14,011 nucleotides of DNA, taken from Smittium culicis. Taxonomy: Eukaryota; Kickxellomycota; Harpellomycetes; Harpellales; Legeriomycetaceae. How positions within the stretch are numbered: the first letter of the stretch is position 1; every line of letters starts with the position of its first letter. Under the pieces are notes generated by a model. It was not told the origin of the DNA. It searched no databases and saw only the letters and a program-made list of their open reading frames with translations. The stretch spans positions 1-14,011 of the forward strand of contig LSSN01006039.1 of the NCBI GenBank assembly GCA_001970855.1, read 5' to 3'. Below are positions 1 to 10,025 of this stretch, in pieces. Both the position numbers and the translations under genes were made by a program.

Positions 1-168
1 TGTTCCTAGTAGCTCTTTAGTTAATCTTACTCGTTCTTCTTTGTCATTGTAGCTTGATTGCATTTTATGTAGCAGATTTTGAGCGTTCTGGGCAATAGCA
101 AGGAGTTCCGGGTCGCTTCCGCGGTAAGGTTCTCCAGAGATCATTTTTTCGTACTCAGTTTTTGCCAT
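1..168 (-). CDS. Maltose/galactoside-type O-acetyltransferase, N-terminal fragment
   Basis: The minus strand reads 56 codons from an ATG at 168-166 to the window edge with no stop. Residues 3-55 match the small helical Mac domain (maltose acetyltransferase N-terminal domain) of the NodL/LacA/Maa family. The family signature, a T-E-Y-E-K-M-I-S-G-E start, is followed by an S-D-P-E-L-L stretch and a run of helix ending in K-E-L-L-G. In this family the Mac domain precedes a left-handed beta-helix that transfers acetyl from acetyl-CoA to a sugar hydroxyl; that catalytic part lies outside the window, so the substrate cannot be judged. Fungal members are common and are usually cytosolic. No intron is visible in this part. 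It is divergent from the Mpr1-like gene, about 1.05 kb away. Family assignment is solid; exact function is open. Confidence 0.85.
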   Translation of the reverse strand, partial: MAKTEYEKMISGEPYRGSDPELLAIAQNAQNLLHKMQSSYNDKEERVRLTKELLGT

Positions 169-975
169 GGTATATATCTATAGGTTTTAACTATATTTCG
201 GGATGCAAATATGTATAATCGTTCCGATATTAGCTAAAATAGAACGGGGGCAGGTATGGATAATTTGAACCATAAGTAGGAGTGTTGAAGGTATTTATAT
301 GCACATTGACTTTCTCTGAGCCAAAAAATAAAAAAGTGGCCAGACTTCATTCGGTATTTTTGGTGATAGATTTTCGGTATACTTAGCCGTTTTATAGGCG
401 ATAGATTGTTTTTTGATCCTCCAGATAGTCAACTGCGTTCAACTAAATTACTATAATTCTGTGATTTTAAACCAGATTGGTTTATTTTTTAATAGCTGAA
501 AATAGTAAATTACTTTTAAATTATAAACGAATCAATAATACGATTTTTATTAATATTGTTGGGCGCGAGAGGGTTAAATCCGAATAATTTGGCTATTTAG
601 TAGTATGCGACTATAGTGGAAGTTTCAGATTAGAGAGTTCAATGTTTATAATCAGCAAATGAGAAATATTCAATTAGTTAATCTCAGCAACTGTGAAGGC
701 GGAATAAAATAAATATGAGCCAATTTCGCCTTGACTTTTGGTGTCTGAAATGGACGTTGAAAGACTAAAAGATGATTCTGTGATAAAATCCATTATGCTG
801 AGTGGGATATTACTTGATAATTTGCACACAATTCGAAAATTGCATTCAATTCGATCAGCCAATAAATGCGCATTTATCTGCGCTGAATTATCAAAAAGTA
901 AAATTTTAGGGGGAAAGAGACAGAGGGTAAGTTTAGAATGGTAGTGTGTACCACACGAAACTACTATTTTCCGTG

Positions 976-991
976 AAAAAAAAAAAAAAAA
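976..991. repeat. 16-A homopolymer
   Basis: Uninterrupted run of 16 adenines in the divergent spacer. Long A/T tracts of this kind often exclude nucleosomes in fungal promoters. That role is inference here. The run is not next to any coding remnant or target-site duplication that would mark it as a retroposed tail. Confidence 0.8.
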
Positions 992-1177
992 TACACGAAG
1001 CAATTCTGGAATAGCATCATAGCTGAATGTTATACACTATTAGCGCCGTATTGTTTGGGGATAAAAAGCCGCTGAGGTCCAGACTAGATAAAAAATATAG
1101 GTGCTGATTAAGTCAAAGTTCTGGATAGAACCAAGCAGTCAGTCAGTCATAAACATACTTATAAGGTTTAAAACTCC

Positions 1178-1184
1178 TATATAA
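1178..1184 (+). promoter_or_regulatory. Possible TATA box of the MPR1-like gene
   Basis: TATATAA lies 36 bases before the ATG at 1220. Position and sequence fit a fungal TATA element, though the region is AT-rich and the transcription start is unknown. Confidence 0.35.
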
Positions 1185-1219
1185 TTCACTTTCTTTATTT
1201 CGTACTAAAATATTAAAAA

Positions 1220-1915
1220 ATGTCGAGTCCATATGGAAAAGCGAGTATTAAGCCACACCACCCAACTGCCCAGCTTATTAGCTCCTTGCCAGTTAAAGGA
1301 GCTCTCAAGGATGGTACCTCATACAGGATACTTGGAATTACCTTAAGCGAAAGTGCTGACCTAAATAAAGACTCTTTCATTAAAGTGTCTAGCAAACCCA
1401 ACCTGCTTGCTCATTGTAGCAGTTTGCTCGATGAGGTTATTAGAGACGGCGACACTTATCCCTTCGACGATGAAATGGGGCTTTCTGGATATAAAGACTA
1501 TTTCCTGAGCCACAACGCATTTATATTAATCAATACCGAAGAAGATAACAACTCTTTCCTCGAAGCTGACTTTGACGATATGCATTTCTGGAAAACCCGT
1601 GCTCTAGGAATGTTCTACATCAAACCAAACTTTCCTGGCCGCTGTTCGCATATATGCAACGGCGGCTTCATCGTTTCAAAAGACGCTAGAGGAAAAAGCA
1701 TAGGCTACGCCCTGGGCCAAGCATACCTAGATCTAGCTCCAAAATGCGGCTTCAAAGCATCCATGTTCAACCTCGTGTTCGACTCCAATACTCCCTCCGT
1801 TAGGCTATGGGAAAAGCTAGGCTTCACTCAGATCGGGAAAATACCTAAAGCCGGAAACCTCTCCAACTCGCCAGATAAGCTCGTTGATGCCATAATTTTT
1901 TACAAGGAATTCTAG
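1220..1915 (+). CDS. MPR1: Mpr1-like GNAT N-acetyltransferase
   Basis: Intronless frame of 231 residues, close in length to yeast Mpr1 (229). Mpr1 acetylates the toxic proline analogue azetidine-2-carboxylate, and it acts on proline-pathway intermediates to limit oxidative damage. The C-terminal half carries the family pattern. G130-M-F-Y-I-K-P-N leads to R141-C-S-H-x-C-N-G-G-F. R157-G-K-S-I-G-Y-A is the acetyl-CoA pyrophosphate loop. Then come F183-N-L-V-F and a C-terminal V-D-A-I-I strand. N147 and N184 match the two asparagines reported as important in Mpr1 (N135 and N172, from memory). The N-terminal 120 residues are more divergent. The ATG follows an A-rich leader with A at -3. Two other small-molecule acetyltransferases of unlike folds lie side by side here, this one and the divergent fragment at 1-168. 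Family assignment is strong; substrate is inferred. Confidence 0.88.
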   Translation: MSSPYGKASIKPHHPTAQLISSLPVKGALKDGTSYRILGITLSESADLNKDSFIKVSSKPNLLAHCSSLLDEVIRDGDTYPFDDEMGLSGYKDYFLSHNAFILINTEEDNNSFLEADFDDMHFWKTRALGMFYIKPNFPGRCSHICNGGFIVSKDARGKSIGYALGQAYLDLAPKCGFKASMFNLVFDSNTPSVRLWEKLGFTQIGKIPKAGNLSNSPDKLVDAIIFYKEF

Positions 1916-2035
1916 ATCTTTTCACCAGTTTAACCCTTTTCATTAATCGACTTTTCATCTATATTTTTTGTATAAACAAATAGAAAATATTTATAGCTTA
2001 CACCATGTTCATTTTGCTACATTTCTGATAGCTAT

Positions 2036-2093
2036 TTCTCCTATATACCACTTCTACTATACTACCACTTCTCCTATATACCACTTCTACTAT
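2036..2093. repeat. 25-bp direct repeat, period 33
   Basis: Two identical 25-base copies lie at 2036-2060 and 2069-2093, separated by 8 bases that themselves resemble the unit (ACTACCAC). This is a two-copy minisatellite, probably from slippage. Confidence 0.9.
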
Positions 2094-2230
2094 TGTATTA
2101 CTTGTACTAAACTGGCATTTCATTTTACTACATCCTCTTTAAGCGCTATACATATTAGAATGCTAACAAACTATAAAATAAACAATCAAATATTTTGGCT
2201 CCCTTTATTTTCGCAGATTTTATGCTGCCT

Positions 2231-2316
2231 ATTGGTCAGGTTTGCCCAATCCGACCTTCACACTCAAAGAATAAGCCAATTATTATAGCCGAGCGTCCGT
2301 TGATGCATACAATTGG
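2231..2316. promoter_or_regulatory. Small CCAAT/ATTGG cluster upstream of SHE4
   Basis: Four CCAAT-box cores fall within 86 bases: ATTGG at 2231 and 2312, CCAAT at 2246 and 2276. They lie about 390-470 bases before the proposed SHE4 start. CCAAT is the core bound by the Hap2/3/5 (NF-Y) complex in fungi. Actual binding is inference. Confidence 0.35.
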
Positions 2317-2703
2317 ACGAATATGAGTTTTATTATGGGTACTCAAAAACTTATTCTGTGTACAGAATGTTTAGCTTATAGTAAAAACTTCAAAGTTATA
2401 TATATTTAGCATTGAGCTCTCTCGACAACTATTCAGTTATCTGTTCGTTTATAGCTAAGCCCGTTAACTCTTCCTCAAATATCCATCTATTCCAAATCGC
2501 TATTTGCATTTTTAAACTAAAAAACATATAAAAACATATCCTAAATAAGCATTTCTAACATACTTTCTACCCTCTTTTTGTCTAGTCAAGAAGCTTACTT
2601 AATTTTTGTGATAGCACTCCTTTTCTCCCTTCAAAAATATTACCAATTATCATAACGTCTTCTATAGTTTTATTTACCTAACTCCACTGCTTAAAAAATT
2701 ACG

Positions 2704-5700
2704 ATGACTCTCGATAACAAAGTCGAACAACTAACTATAGGTACCTTAAATATTTAACTCCACGCTAGCCATTAAATTTATTACGGATTTTAAAACTATT
2801 ATTTTTTACTTCAATACTCGCGTTAGAACTTACAAGATGTCCGGAGAATTCTGCAAAAATTTTGATTGAGCGCGGCTCGTATTACTTGGATAAAAACGAT
2901 TTCGTCAATGCCAGAAGCGATTTTGCTTTGGCTGCCAAGATTATGGACTCTGATAAAGCTCAAAAGATACCTGAAAATGTCTCTGAACTATCTCGTTTAC
3001 TTAAAAAATCTTCAATTTCTCCAAGTTCTGATAATTCAACAAAAGTACCCACTGATTCTACTACCTCTGACACCTGTGAACAGATTTCTCTTCTTTTCTC
3101 TCAAGATTTCATTACCAATATAGCTTCTGACTCAAACTCCAATAACTTTGAAGAATCAAAAACATATTCTCTGTTTAGCCAACTTCTTAGAAGCTTTTCT
3201 TTAAATAATTTTTTATCTTCCGAACAACAAGAAAACTTAATTAAACTATACTTTAAACTGATAAAAACTAAACAGTCGTTAGATACCACTTCTTCATCCA
3301 CCACAACAACCATCCCTAGCTGCGCCTCTGAATACCCAAATTTTACTACTTACAATTCTACTTATCACCAAACTGTAAATCTACTCTTAAAAGTTATTAG
3401 TATTGACTTTTCTGATAGCCCCACTAAAGCATTAAATTTCTTGAAAAATCTTTTGTCCCTCTGGGACTCTAAAATTCCTATTAATGACAAAGATTCCATT
3501 AAGCCTGGATTTGTATTTGACAAAATGAATATCTTTAACTATCAATCTGTTTCCTCAATATTCCCCAATGCTTTGTTTCTTTCCATCTCTGACTCAAATA
3601 GTAGCTCTGAAATCATCATATCTGCTACAAAAATCCTTTTTAACGAACTCTTCTTTTACTCTTCTTTTAGCTGTGATTCGGAACTTTCATTATCTTTTGT
3701 GCAGCAAGTTATTAAATTGGTTTCTTTACCAAATTTTAATATTAATAACATTTTTTCAAACTCACCATTCTTAATATGCTTATACTCTGACGAATATCCT
3801 TTATTATCTCCTAAAACTCTCACTAACAAAAAAGTTAATGGCCCTCTTATACAGCTATTAAGTATAATAGGCTCATCTAACCACGAATTATCTCGAGCAG
3901 GCTCTGTTCTGTTATCTCTAATTTTGCAAAAAATTGAAAATCCCCAACATCAAAATAGCACCCAAAATAATAACGATTTTTCCTTGTTTGTATCTTCTAC
4001 ACAGACTGTGTTGTCTGAATGGATAACATCTACTTTTCAGTCTGATAAAGCTCGTGGCCTACGCGTATTAACTGCCTCATTTTTTGCACAGAATTCTAAG
4101 TTAGGCCCTAATCTAATCATGTCTCAAAATTTGATATCTCATGCATTTGATCTATGGGAAAATGATTCTCCTCAAACTAAACTATGCCTGTTAAATGCCG
4201 TTGACTCGATTCTTACCAGAAACGAATGCAAATCTTTTGTTTACCAATATGGGTCAAGCTTTCTATCGAGCTTTGTCAATAAAATTAAATCATATTCAGA
4301 AAAAACTACTAGTAATTCTATGTTTGACTCTGAAATTATTGTAACTGCAGCAAACGTTTTTTCCAAGCTTTCTGTAACTGAAAATTTTGAATCTATTCCA
4401 GAAAGTTCACAAAGCGCTCCTGATCAAAATTTAGAAATTTCCAGCATCTCCGAGTCTACTTTTACTGACACCCTTTCTTCAAATCTGATTCCCGGTGCCG
4501 ACTTACTAGATTTCTATTCAAAGTTTCTCGAATCTTCAAGCAGTTTAGAACTAAAAATTGTTGAATTGATAGCTGAAGGTCTTGGCTATTTAAGTTTACA
4601 AACAGTTTTGAAAAACAAAATTTGCTTCTTACCTCAAATAATATCATCCCTTCTTCGCTATTCGTCTATCGACATTAAGTCCCATCCCAATAAGGACTCG
4701 TTTAAAAACAGACTACATATCGAAAAAACTCTTTCTATTAATTTTGCAATTATTTCTATTGTCTCAAATCTTGTTTACCGCAAACCCTTACTGACAGAAG
4801 ACCAAATAGCTTCCCAAAAACTCCGTAAAGCAGCTCTAAAAAAAAAAGATGCAGCATCTGCATCAAAAAAGTCGGCTAAAGAACGAGAACAGCAAGAAAA
4901 GCTGATTGATCTATTAGAATCTAATGATTCTGTTAATAAAAGATGTTTGCTGCTCTCTAAAGTAGGTAGCGACTCATCCCATCATCTTTTACCATTTTTA
5001 GTATCTAGCTTCAAATTTGTAAACGATGGATCTACTCTATCAAGCTCTTCAACTAAAATTGACCTAATAATTAATATAATTCACTCGTTTTTGTTCATAC
5101 CCGAGCTACGTGGTCGACTTGTTCAACTCGGCGTTGTTAAAAATTTAGTCTTAAACTCTACTATCCTCAGCAAGTCAGATAGCACTTTAACTACGAGCAA
5201 GAACAAATCTAAAACAGAACAAAGTAACAAGAACACGCGTACAATAAAAGAGTTTGAATTCAATTCCAGAGATTTCATTGTTGCGCTTTCGCTCGCCAAA
5301 ATTGCTATTTCTATTCCTCCAAATCTGGCTTTTCCTCCAAACGGCCCAGTTACTGCAAACTCTCTGATTTCTCCATTTTTGTCTCTATGTGCAAACACTA
5401 ACCACGACCAATTATGTAACTTTGAAGCTTTACTTGCTTTAACAAATTTTGCAGCTACAAACTCTTATCCACAATCAACAAATAATTCGGATCCACTGGC
5501 TAAAAACCCTGCCTTCGAGTTGGTCAACACTTATAAAGGATTAGATATCATTGATATGCTTGTTCTTAGTGGAAACACTTTAATTCGACGTGCCTCTGTC
5601 GAATTGATCTGTAACCTTGTTGCATCTGTTGAAACTGCATTTATGCACTTTATAAATGGATCTGAAAAAATACCTACAATTAGCAAGTCTGATTTTACCA

Positions 5701-6251
5701 AAATAATCGAAGCTAACCTAGATTCTGGCGATATAGTATCCAGCCTAGGATTATCTGAAAATTATCGGTCACATAAACTTCATCTACTGGCAGCACTTTC
5801 TGATATCGATTTTGATAATGTAATATCGGAAAAAGGCCAGCCGTTAAACCAAAGTGCCGATCTTGATCCTAAGACATCGTTGGCATCGCTCGGAGCAATA
5901 GCAACTCTAGTTAACCATCCGAATGCAGCCAAATTTTTAATATGCTGCCACCCAAAGTTCCTGCTAACGCTGTGCTCAATTTTAAGCTCTAACCTTTACG
6001 ATTTCATTTATAGAGCAGTGGTTATACTAATTACTATTCTGTCTACAAACTCGCAGGATAAGTACGTTTTAGAGCGTATCGCAACATGCACCAGTCTTAC
6101 AGATAATTTGAAATTACTGTCATCGACTAGTTCAAAGAAACTGAAATTCGGGCTGTTTGACATAGAGGGCAAAAAAGTAGACTTACAGCAGTGTCAGCCA
6201 ATAATCAATTTTGCCAACGAATGTTTAAATATCATCAAAAGCGTGCCGTAA
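2704..6251 (+). CDS. SHE4: UCS-domain myosin chaperone (She4/Rng3/UNC-45 family)
   Basis: Spliced gene: exon 1 2704-2740, exon 2 2827-6251, giving 1153 residues. UCS proteins fold and stabilise myosin motor domains in the cytosol. The UCS core is clear at about residues 825-950: a helix with A-L-S-L-A-K-I, then N-F-E-A-L-L-A-L-T-N-F-A and I-R-R-A-S-V-E-L-I-C-N-L, all typical of UNC-45 armadillo repeats. Earlier armadillo-like helices include G-Y-L-S-L-Q near residue 590. Residues 21-53 look like one TPR hairpin (I-E-R-G-S-Y-Y, then A-R-S-D-F-A-L-A-A-K). Residues 55-125 are Ser/Thr-rich, and about 672-708 form a Lys/Glu-rich helix. The protein is longer than She4 or Rng3 (about 750-790) and UNC-45 (about 930). 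The exon 2 frame has no ATG before 2943 and is blocked upstream by a stop at 2766, so a spliced start is needed. Family assignment is strong; the first exon is moderately supported. Confidence 0.88.
2741..2826 (+). other. Proposed intron 1 of SHE4
   Basis: An 86-base intron with donor GTACCT and acceptor GCGTTAG. It joins 12 codons plus one base to the long frame, creating a Glu codon and leading directly into the TPR-like segment. The donor resembles UBA2 donors GTACCA and GTACCC. The rival ATG at 2837 gives only 10 codons in another frame. The branch site is not clear. Confidence 0.6.
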
Positions 6252-6882
6252 ATCGGAATTTAGAATTTCCTCTAATTTTCCTCTTTCTTTTAACTAGCTC
6301 TTTTATTTATGACATTTATTTTAATAATTAAATTTTTAAAAAATTTTTATAATTTCAAAAATTATTATTTTGATTACCAAGTTACTTTTCGGTGCGATTA
6401 ATCAACAACAAATAAGAGTCTTTATCAGCATCAGCCTTAGATAAAAAAAAAGTTTGGGATAACATTTGATTACTTTTTCTAAAACTTGAACTTTTGAGGC
6501 ATTGTATATTGGGATTATATTGATGTAGATGTTTTTTTTATTATTCAAATAGTAAATAAATAGAAAAGAATTGGAACAAGACCGCAAACTTAAACATACC
6601 CCCCGCATCTTACTCCCTTCACCCTATACACCCCTCCACCCAAATAAATTAGAAAACTGGACACAATTTATCCAAAAAAAAAATGTCAAGATATATAAAC
6701 AATTTTAAAACATATAAAAAATTATGTGGGAGGAAGTGGAGATTATTCATTATTAGGCGCTCAAAACTAAGTTTTTTTTTTAAAAAATAAAAAAAGGAGA
6801 GATAGATAGAATTATATATTGGCAAATAATAAAATCCAAGAACAGTGATTAGAGAAAAGGGGATGAGGACAAGTAATGGGGC
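6252..6882. other. Convergent 3' spacer between SHE4 and UBA2
   Basis: A 631-base AT-rich region where SHE4 (+) and UBA2 (-) transcripts converge. Candidate poly(A) hexamers are AATAAA on the plus strand at 6555-6560 and 6643-6648, and on the minus strand at 6542-6537. If used, they would make the two transcripts overlap. All are more than 300 bases from the stop codons, so nearer variant signals may serve instead. A 68-codon minus-strand frame at 6402-6608 has no recognisable content. Confidence 0.5.
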
Positions 6883-9800
6883 TTAGTTGAGTCTTTGTCT
6901 CTTTGGTTTATGCGAATCCAGCTCTTCAGTAGAGCCGTCGCTATCGTCGTCCACCAGTTCATGAACGTGCTGGTTGCCAGTTTCGGCACTGTGCGAAATG
7001 TCGTTGCTGCCGCCATTACTTATTGCACTACCAGCTGGGACATTGCCGTCACCATGGTCATCGTCGCCGTCAAGAATAATGACTGAATTGTTGGTGTGGC
7101 TGGAAGAATTAAGCGGAAGCTTATTGTCTGTGGCGGGTTCGGGCTGCTGAGAAGCATTTTTACCATTGGTTACAGGGTGCAGCTGATCCTTTTCGGGCAA
7201 TTTTTGGCGAGGTTTACGAGTTTTATATGGGTAAAAGAAGTGGCCGCTCGACAGCATGTCCAGTTTAACAGATAAAATTTCAGACTCGCTAAATATAAAA
7301 AAAAAAAAAAGTTATATTATAGTATATATTGAACAAAATAAAATAATGCTTGTATGCTAAAAATCAAATAAAAAAAAAAAAAAGTGAATGGTTACGATGG
7401 TGTAGGGCAAAGGACAAGTGTCGTGTAGTGGTGAGGGTCAAAAACGATTGTAATCAAATTATTAGATTGAATGTTCAGTTCAGCAAGAGTTTTATCCGCA
7501 TTATCATCAAAATCGAAATCGTAAAGGATCCTTTTAAATAAAAATATGTTGAAATATAGGTATATATTTTTTACAAGAATATTATATGTATTGATAAATG
7601 AAAATAATTGGTAGAATATAACATTAATTTATAAAAAAATAAAAAAAAAGTTGAGGTATAAAATACCTGCTTCCTTCAATGATAGAAAATTCGACATCGT
7701 CGATATCGTCATCAGAAATATCTTGGGTTATGGAGTCAGTTCCATTCAAGGGAAGATTTTTGGAGATATCAAGATTATCTGACAAGTATTCAGTGACACA
7801 GTCAGCGATTTGCTGGATGGTGGTAGAGTTGAAATTTACATTGATTTTGTAGTAGTTAGATTGGCAAATAGAGCAATTCGGGTTTGGGGGTAGCAGAGGT
7901 TCTTTGTACAAGAATTGTGGGCGTCTGCCTCCATAAGCATAATAAATCTGAAAAAGATAAAAGAAATAAATTTTTAAACAAAAAAAAGCGTGGCAAGAGT
8001 GGTTCAATTAAATGATGAGATTAAATGTATAAAAAGATTTATTTTACAGTTTTACAGGAGGATAAATCGTTTGAGGCAATTTTGGAGGCTTGAATGACGG
8101 CTAGACCAGCAATGATAGCATTTGTCGTTGCGATGGCGGGGATGATATTGCCCGCAATAGCTAAATGTGAATAAAATAATGTAAAATTATAATATTATGT
8201 TTTTTTGGTGTAAATTATATTTAACGATAGAGAATAGGAGGGCAGGATAGGGGGATTGGTATATAAAAAAGATATGGATCAATTGGTGGAATTAGTATAA
8301 AATAAAATAAAATAAAATAAAAAGAGAAGGGGAAGGAACCTTTTATTTGGAATAAAGATTGGGATTTAATTCCGAAAACGGAGGCTCTTAGGTTAGCACT
8401 AGAACCGACGAATCTGAGAGCGTCTTCGTCGTCTTTATCGAATTGTAGACCGATATCTTTATCGTTCAAGTACCTTGATTTTAATTTATCCAAGCTAAAT
8501 AGAAAAGGGTGATTAAATTCAATAAATAGAAAAAGGGGTATTGGAAGTGGTTGAGGTAAGATGGAGTGATATAATGAAAGGGAGAAAAAAGAAAAAGAGG
8601 TATAGTGGGGTATAAGAACCTTGAGACCCAGATATGAAAGATGGAATCAGTGGATAAAAGCTTGTTGTCATTGATGTCAGAATAAACATCAGGGTTTATT
8701 TGAGAAGAGGCGAGTTGGTCAAAGAAGATGGGGGTAGGTTTAGGTCTATTTTTCCACATATCGTCGAGCTTTAAAAGTTCAGCAATATTATTTCCAAACA
8801 TGGAATTGAAGACGAGTTTAGGGAAATCAGGAGAATTTATATTGCTCATGATATTTTTAAGGGATTGAGATTCTTTAGCCATTTTAAGTTGTTCTTCTTC
8901 ATCGACTAGTAAGGGGAGGGGGAGAAGAGGAATTAAATGAAATAAAAAAAAAGGATAGAAATAAAAATGAAGTATAGAAAAAAATATGAAGTAAAGAGAA
9001 GGGAGAGGGGAGAGGTAAATTACTTTGAGGGTCTTGAAGCATAGAGTCAGATTCTTTAAGAGAATCGTTACCAAATAGTTGGACGAATAAGTAGTCTTTG
9101 GCCCATACGACACAATGGACTAGGGTTGAAGGGGTGTTTCTTATGGTACATACAGGGTAAACTTTTTGTTCTAAGGGTTTAGGTTGACATTCGAAGCATT
9201 CAGTATATCCCTAGCAGAAAAAGAAAAAGAAAATATAAAGGAAGAAAATAAGATTAAAGCGGGAGAGATAAAATGAGGGATGGGGGGGAGAGAAGCCAGA
9301 GCGTAGCTGGTAAATGGTATAGTAGAATAAAAGTGAAGGGAAATTGGGGGGGGGGTACTCTTTTGATGACGGTAGTTTGGCCAGTATACCCAGCGGTACC
9401 AGTTTCTATTAGAGGTAGGTTAGTGACTTGGCATAGTAAGTTTACGTGCTTTCTTGCGTCTATTTGTATTAAATAAAGGATGTAGTGAAGAGGAATATGT
9501 AAAAGAGCGGTTGGGATATGTGGTAGCTAAGGAAGAGAAATGAGGAGGGGGGGGGGATATGGTACCTAAGTTATCTAGGGCGTTTATTACAATGTCAAAT
9601 TTTGAGAACCATTGGTAGTTGTAGGTAAGATTTTTGATATTATCCTGGATGGGGGTAATGGTGGCGTTTGGGCACATTTTATTGACGGAGGCAGCAGCAG
9701 CGGTGGCTTTGGGTTTTCCGATATCAGAACTTTTGAAGAGGAATTGTCTGTTTAAATTCGATAGTTCTATGGTGTCGAGATCAATCTAGACATAAAAGAA

Positions 9801-10025
9801 AGTTATTTAGGGGAAGGGAGGATAGTACGTAGATAAATTGATAAAGGGTGTAAAGAAAAGCGAAAAGAGTGAATAAGAGAAATAGTTATTTGTTGAGGGG
9901 AGTAAGGGGGTAGTTACGATAGTTATTTTGTTGAAACCAGAGGAGGCGAGATTCTTGAGAATTTCGCATCCAACACCGCCGGAGCCGATTTGGAGGACGT
10001 TTATATTAGGTATGGGCATGACCAT
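6883..10025 (-). CDS. UBA2: SUMO-activating enzyme subunit Uba2 (E1 catalytic subunit)
   Basis: Ten exons, read leftward: 10025-9918, 9785-9566, 9459-9359, 9210-9024, 8905-8620, 8494-8340, 8160-8048, 7947-7667, 7530-7396, 7288-6883. They sum to 1992 bases (663 residues plus stop), and every junction keeps phase. With Aos1, Uba2 adenylates SUMO, takes it as a thioester and passes it to Ubc9, mainly in the nucleus. Motifs: nucleotide loop G14-S-G-G-V-G; I37-D-L-D-T-I, then N-L-N-R-Q-F; A105-L-D-N; E128-T-G-T-A-G-Y. The active-site cysteine is C164 in C-T-I-R-N-T-P-S. Zinc cysteines are C148/C151 and C415/C418. A ubiquitin-fold domain spans about 430-540. The tail has a possible SUMO-interacting motif V598-I-I-L followed by acidic residues, and a basic end K656-P-K-R-Q-R likely acting as a nuclear signal. 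The N-terminus before the glycine loop (13 residues) is short for the family, so a further 5' exon is possible. Confidence 0.95.
8298..8322. repeat. (TAAAA)5 microsatellite in UBA2 intron 6
   Basis: Five tandem copies of TAAAA, inside the 179-base intron 8161-8339, near its donor end on the transcribed strand. This is the longest UBA2 intron, which may reflect expansion of the repeat. Confidence 0.9.
9346..9355. repeat. G10 tract (C10 in transcript), UBA2 intron 3
   Basis: Ten guanines on the plus strand. On the UBA2 transcript this is ten cytosines starting at the fourth base of the intron, right after GTA. Confidence 0.9.
9547..9556. repeat. G10 tract (C10 in transcript), UBA2 intron 2
   Basis: Ten guanines on the plus strand, again near the donor of a UBA2 intron (10 bases in). 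Together with the intron 3 and 5' leader tracts it is one of three C10 runs in this gene. Confidence 0.9.

Larger units (their letters stand above)
169..1219. other. Divergent intergenic spacer (acetyltransferase / MPR1-like)
   Basis: AT-rich spacer between two divergently transcribed acetyltransferase genes, so it should hold both promoters. I see no convincing gene. A 68-codon plus-strand reading frame (738-944) and a 109-codon minus-strand frame (674-1003) overlap each other. Neither resembles a known family, and the first begins without a good ATG. Simple-sequence features are a 16-A run at 976-991 and a short TCAG triplet array near 1137-1149. Nothing resembling a tRNA or other structured RNA was found. 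Confidence 0.6.
1916..2703. other. Intergenic spacer, MPR1-like 3' end to SHE4 promoter
   Basis: Tandem-orientation spacer of about 790 bases. It should contain the 3' end of the acetyltransferase transcript and the promoter of the UCS gene. A frame of 106 codons at 1968-2288 is driven by the repeat at 2036-2093 and looks like low-complexity noise. A pair of direct repeats and a small group of CCAAT motifs are listed separately. No RNA gene seen. Confidence 0.6.

Noticed and set aside
976..991. Poly-A run as the tail of a retroposed element
   Set aside because: No coding remnant beside it and no flanking target-site duplication visible.
674..1003. Overlapping frames on both strands (minus 674-1003, plus 738-944)
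   Set aside because: No family resemblance. The plus frame lacks a proper ATG at its start, the minus frame begins inside a poly-A/T run, and each is the shadow of the other. A GTAAGT near the end of the plus frame does not match donors used elsewhere in the window.
1968..2288. 106-codon plus-strand frame
   Set aside because: Its content comes largely from the 33-base-period repeat and AT-rich spacer; no domain and no plausible product.
2862..2864. TTG at 2862 as an alternative start of the UCS gene
   Set aside because: Non-ATG starts are rare in nuclear fungal genes, and the residues upstream in the spliced model extend the same TPR-like helix.
2837..2869. ATG at 2837 as the start of the UCS gene
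   Set aside because: It reads only ten codons to a TGA in a frame different from the long coding frame. A frameshift is not needed because a spliced start fits.
6402..6608. 68-codon minus-strand frame in the convergent spacer
   Set aside because: Low-complexity AT-rich sequence within the probable UBA2 3' untranslated region; no recognisable content.
6895..7086. 63-codon plus-strand frame opposite the last UBA2 exon
   Set aside because: Antisense shadow of a well-supported coding exon.
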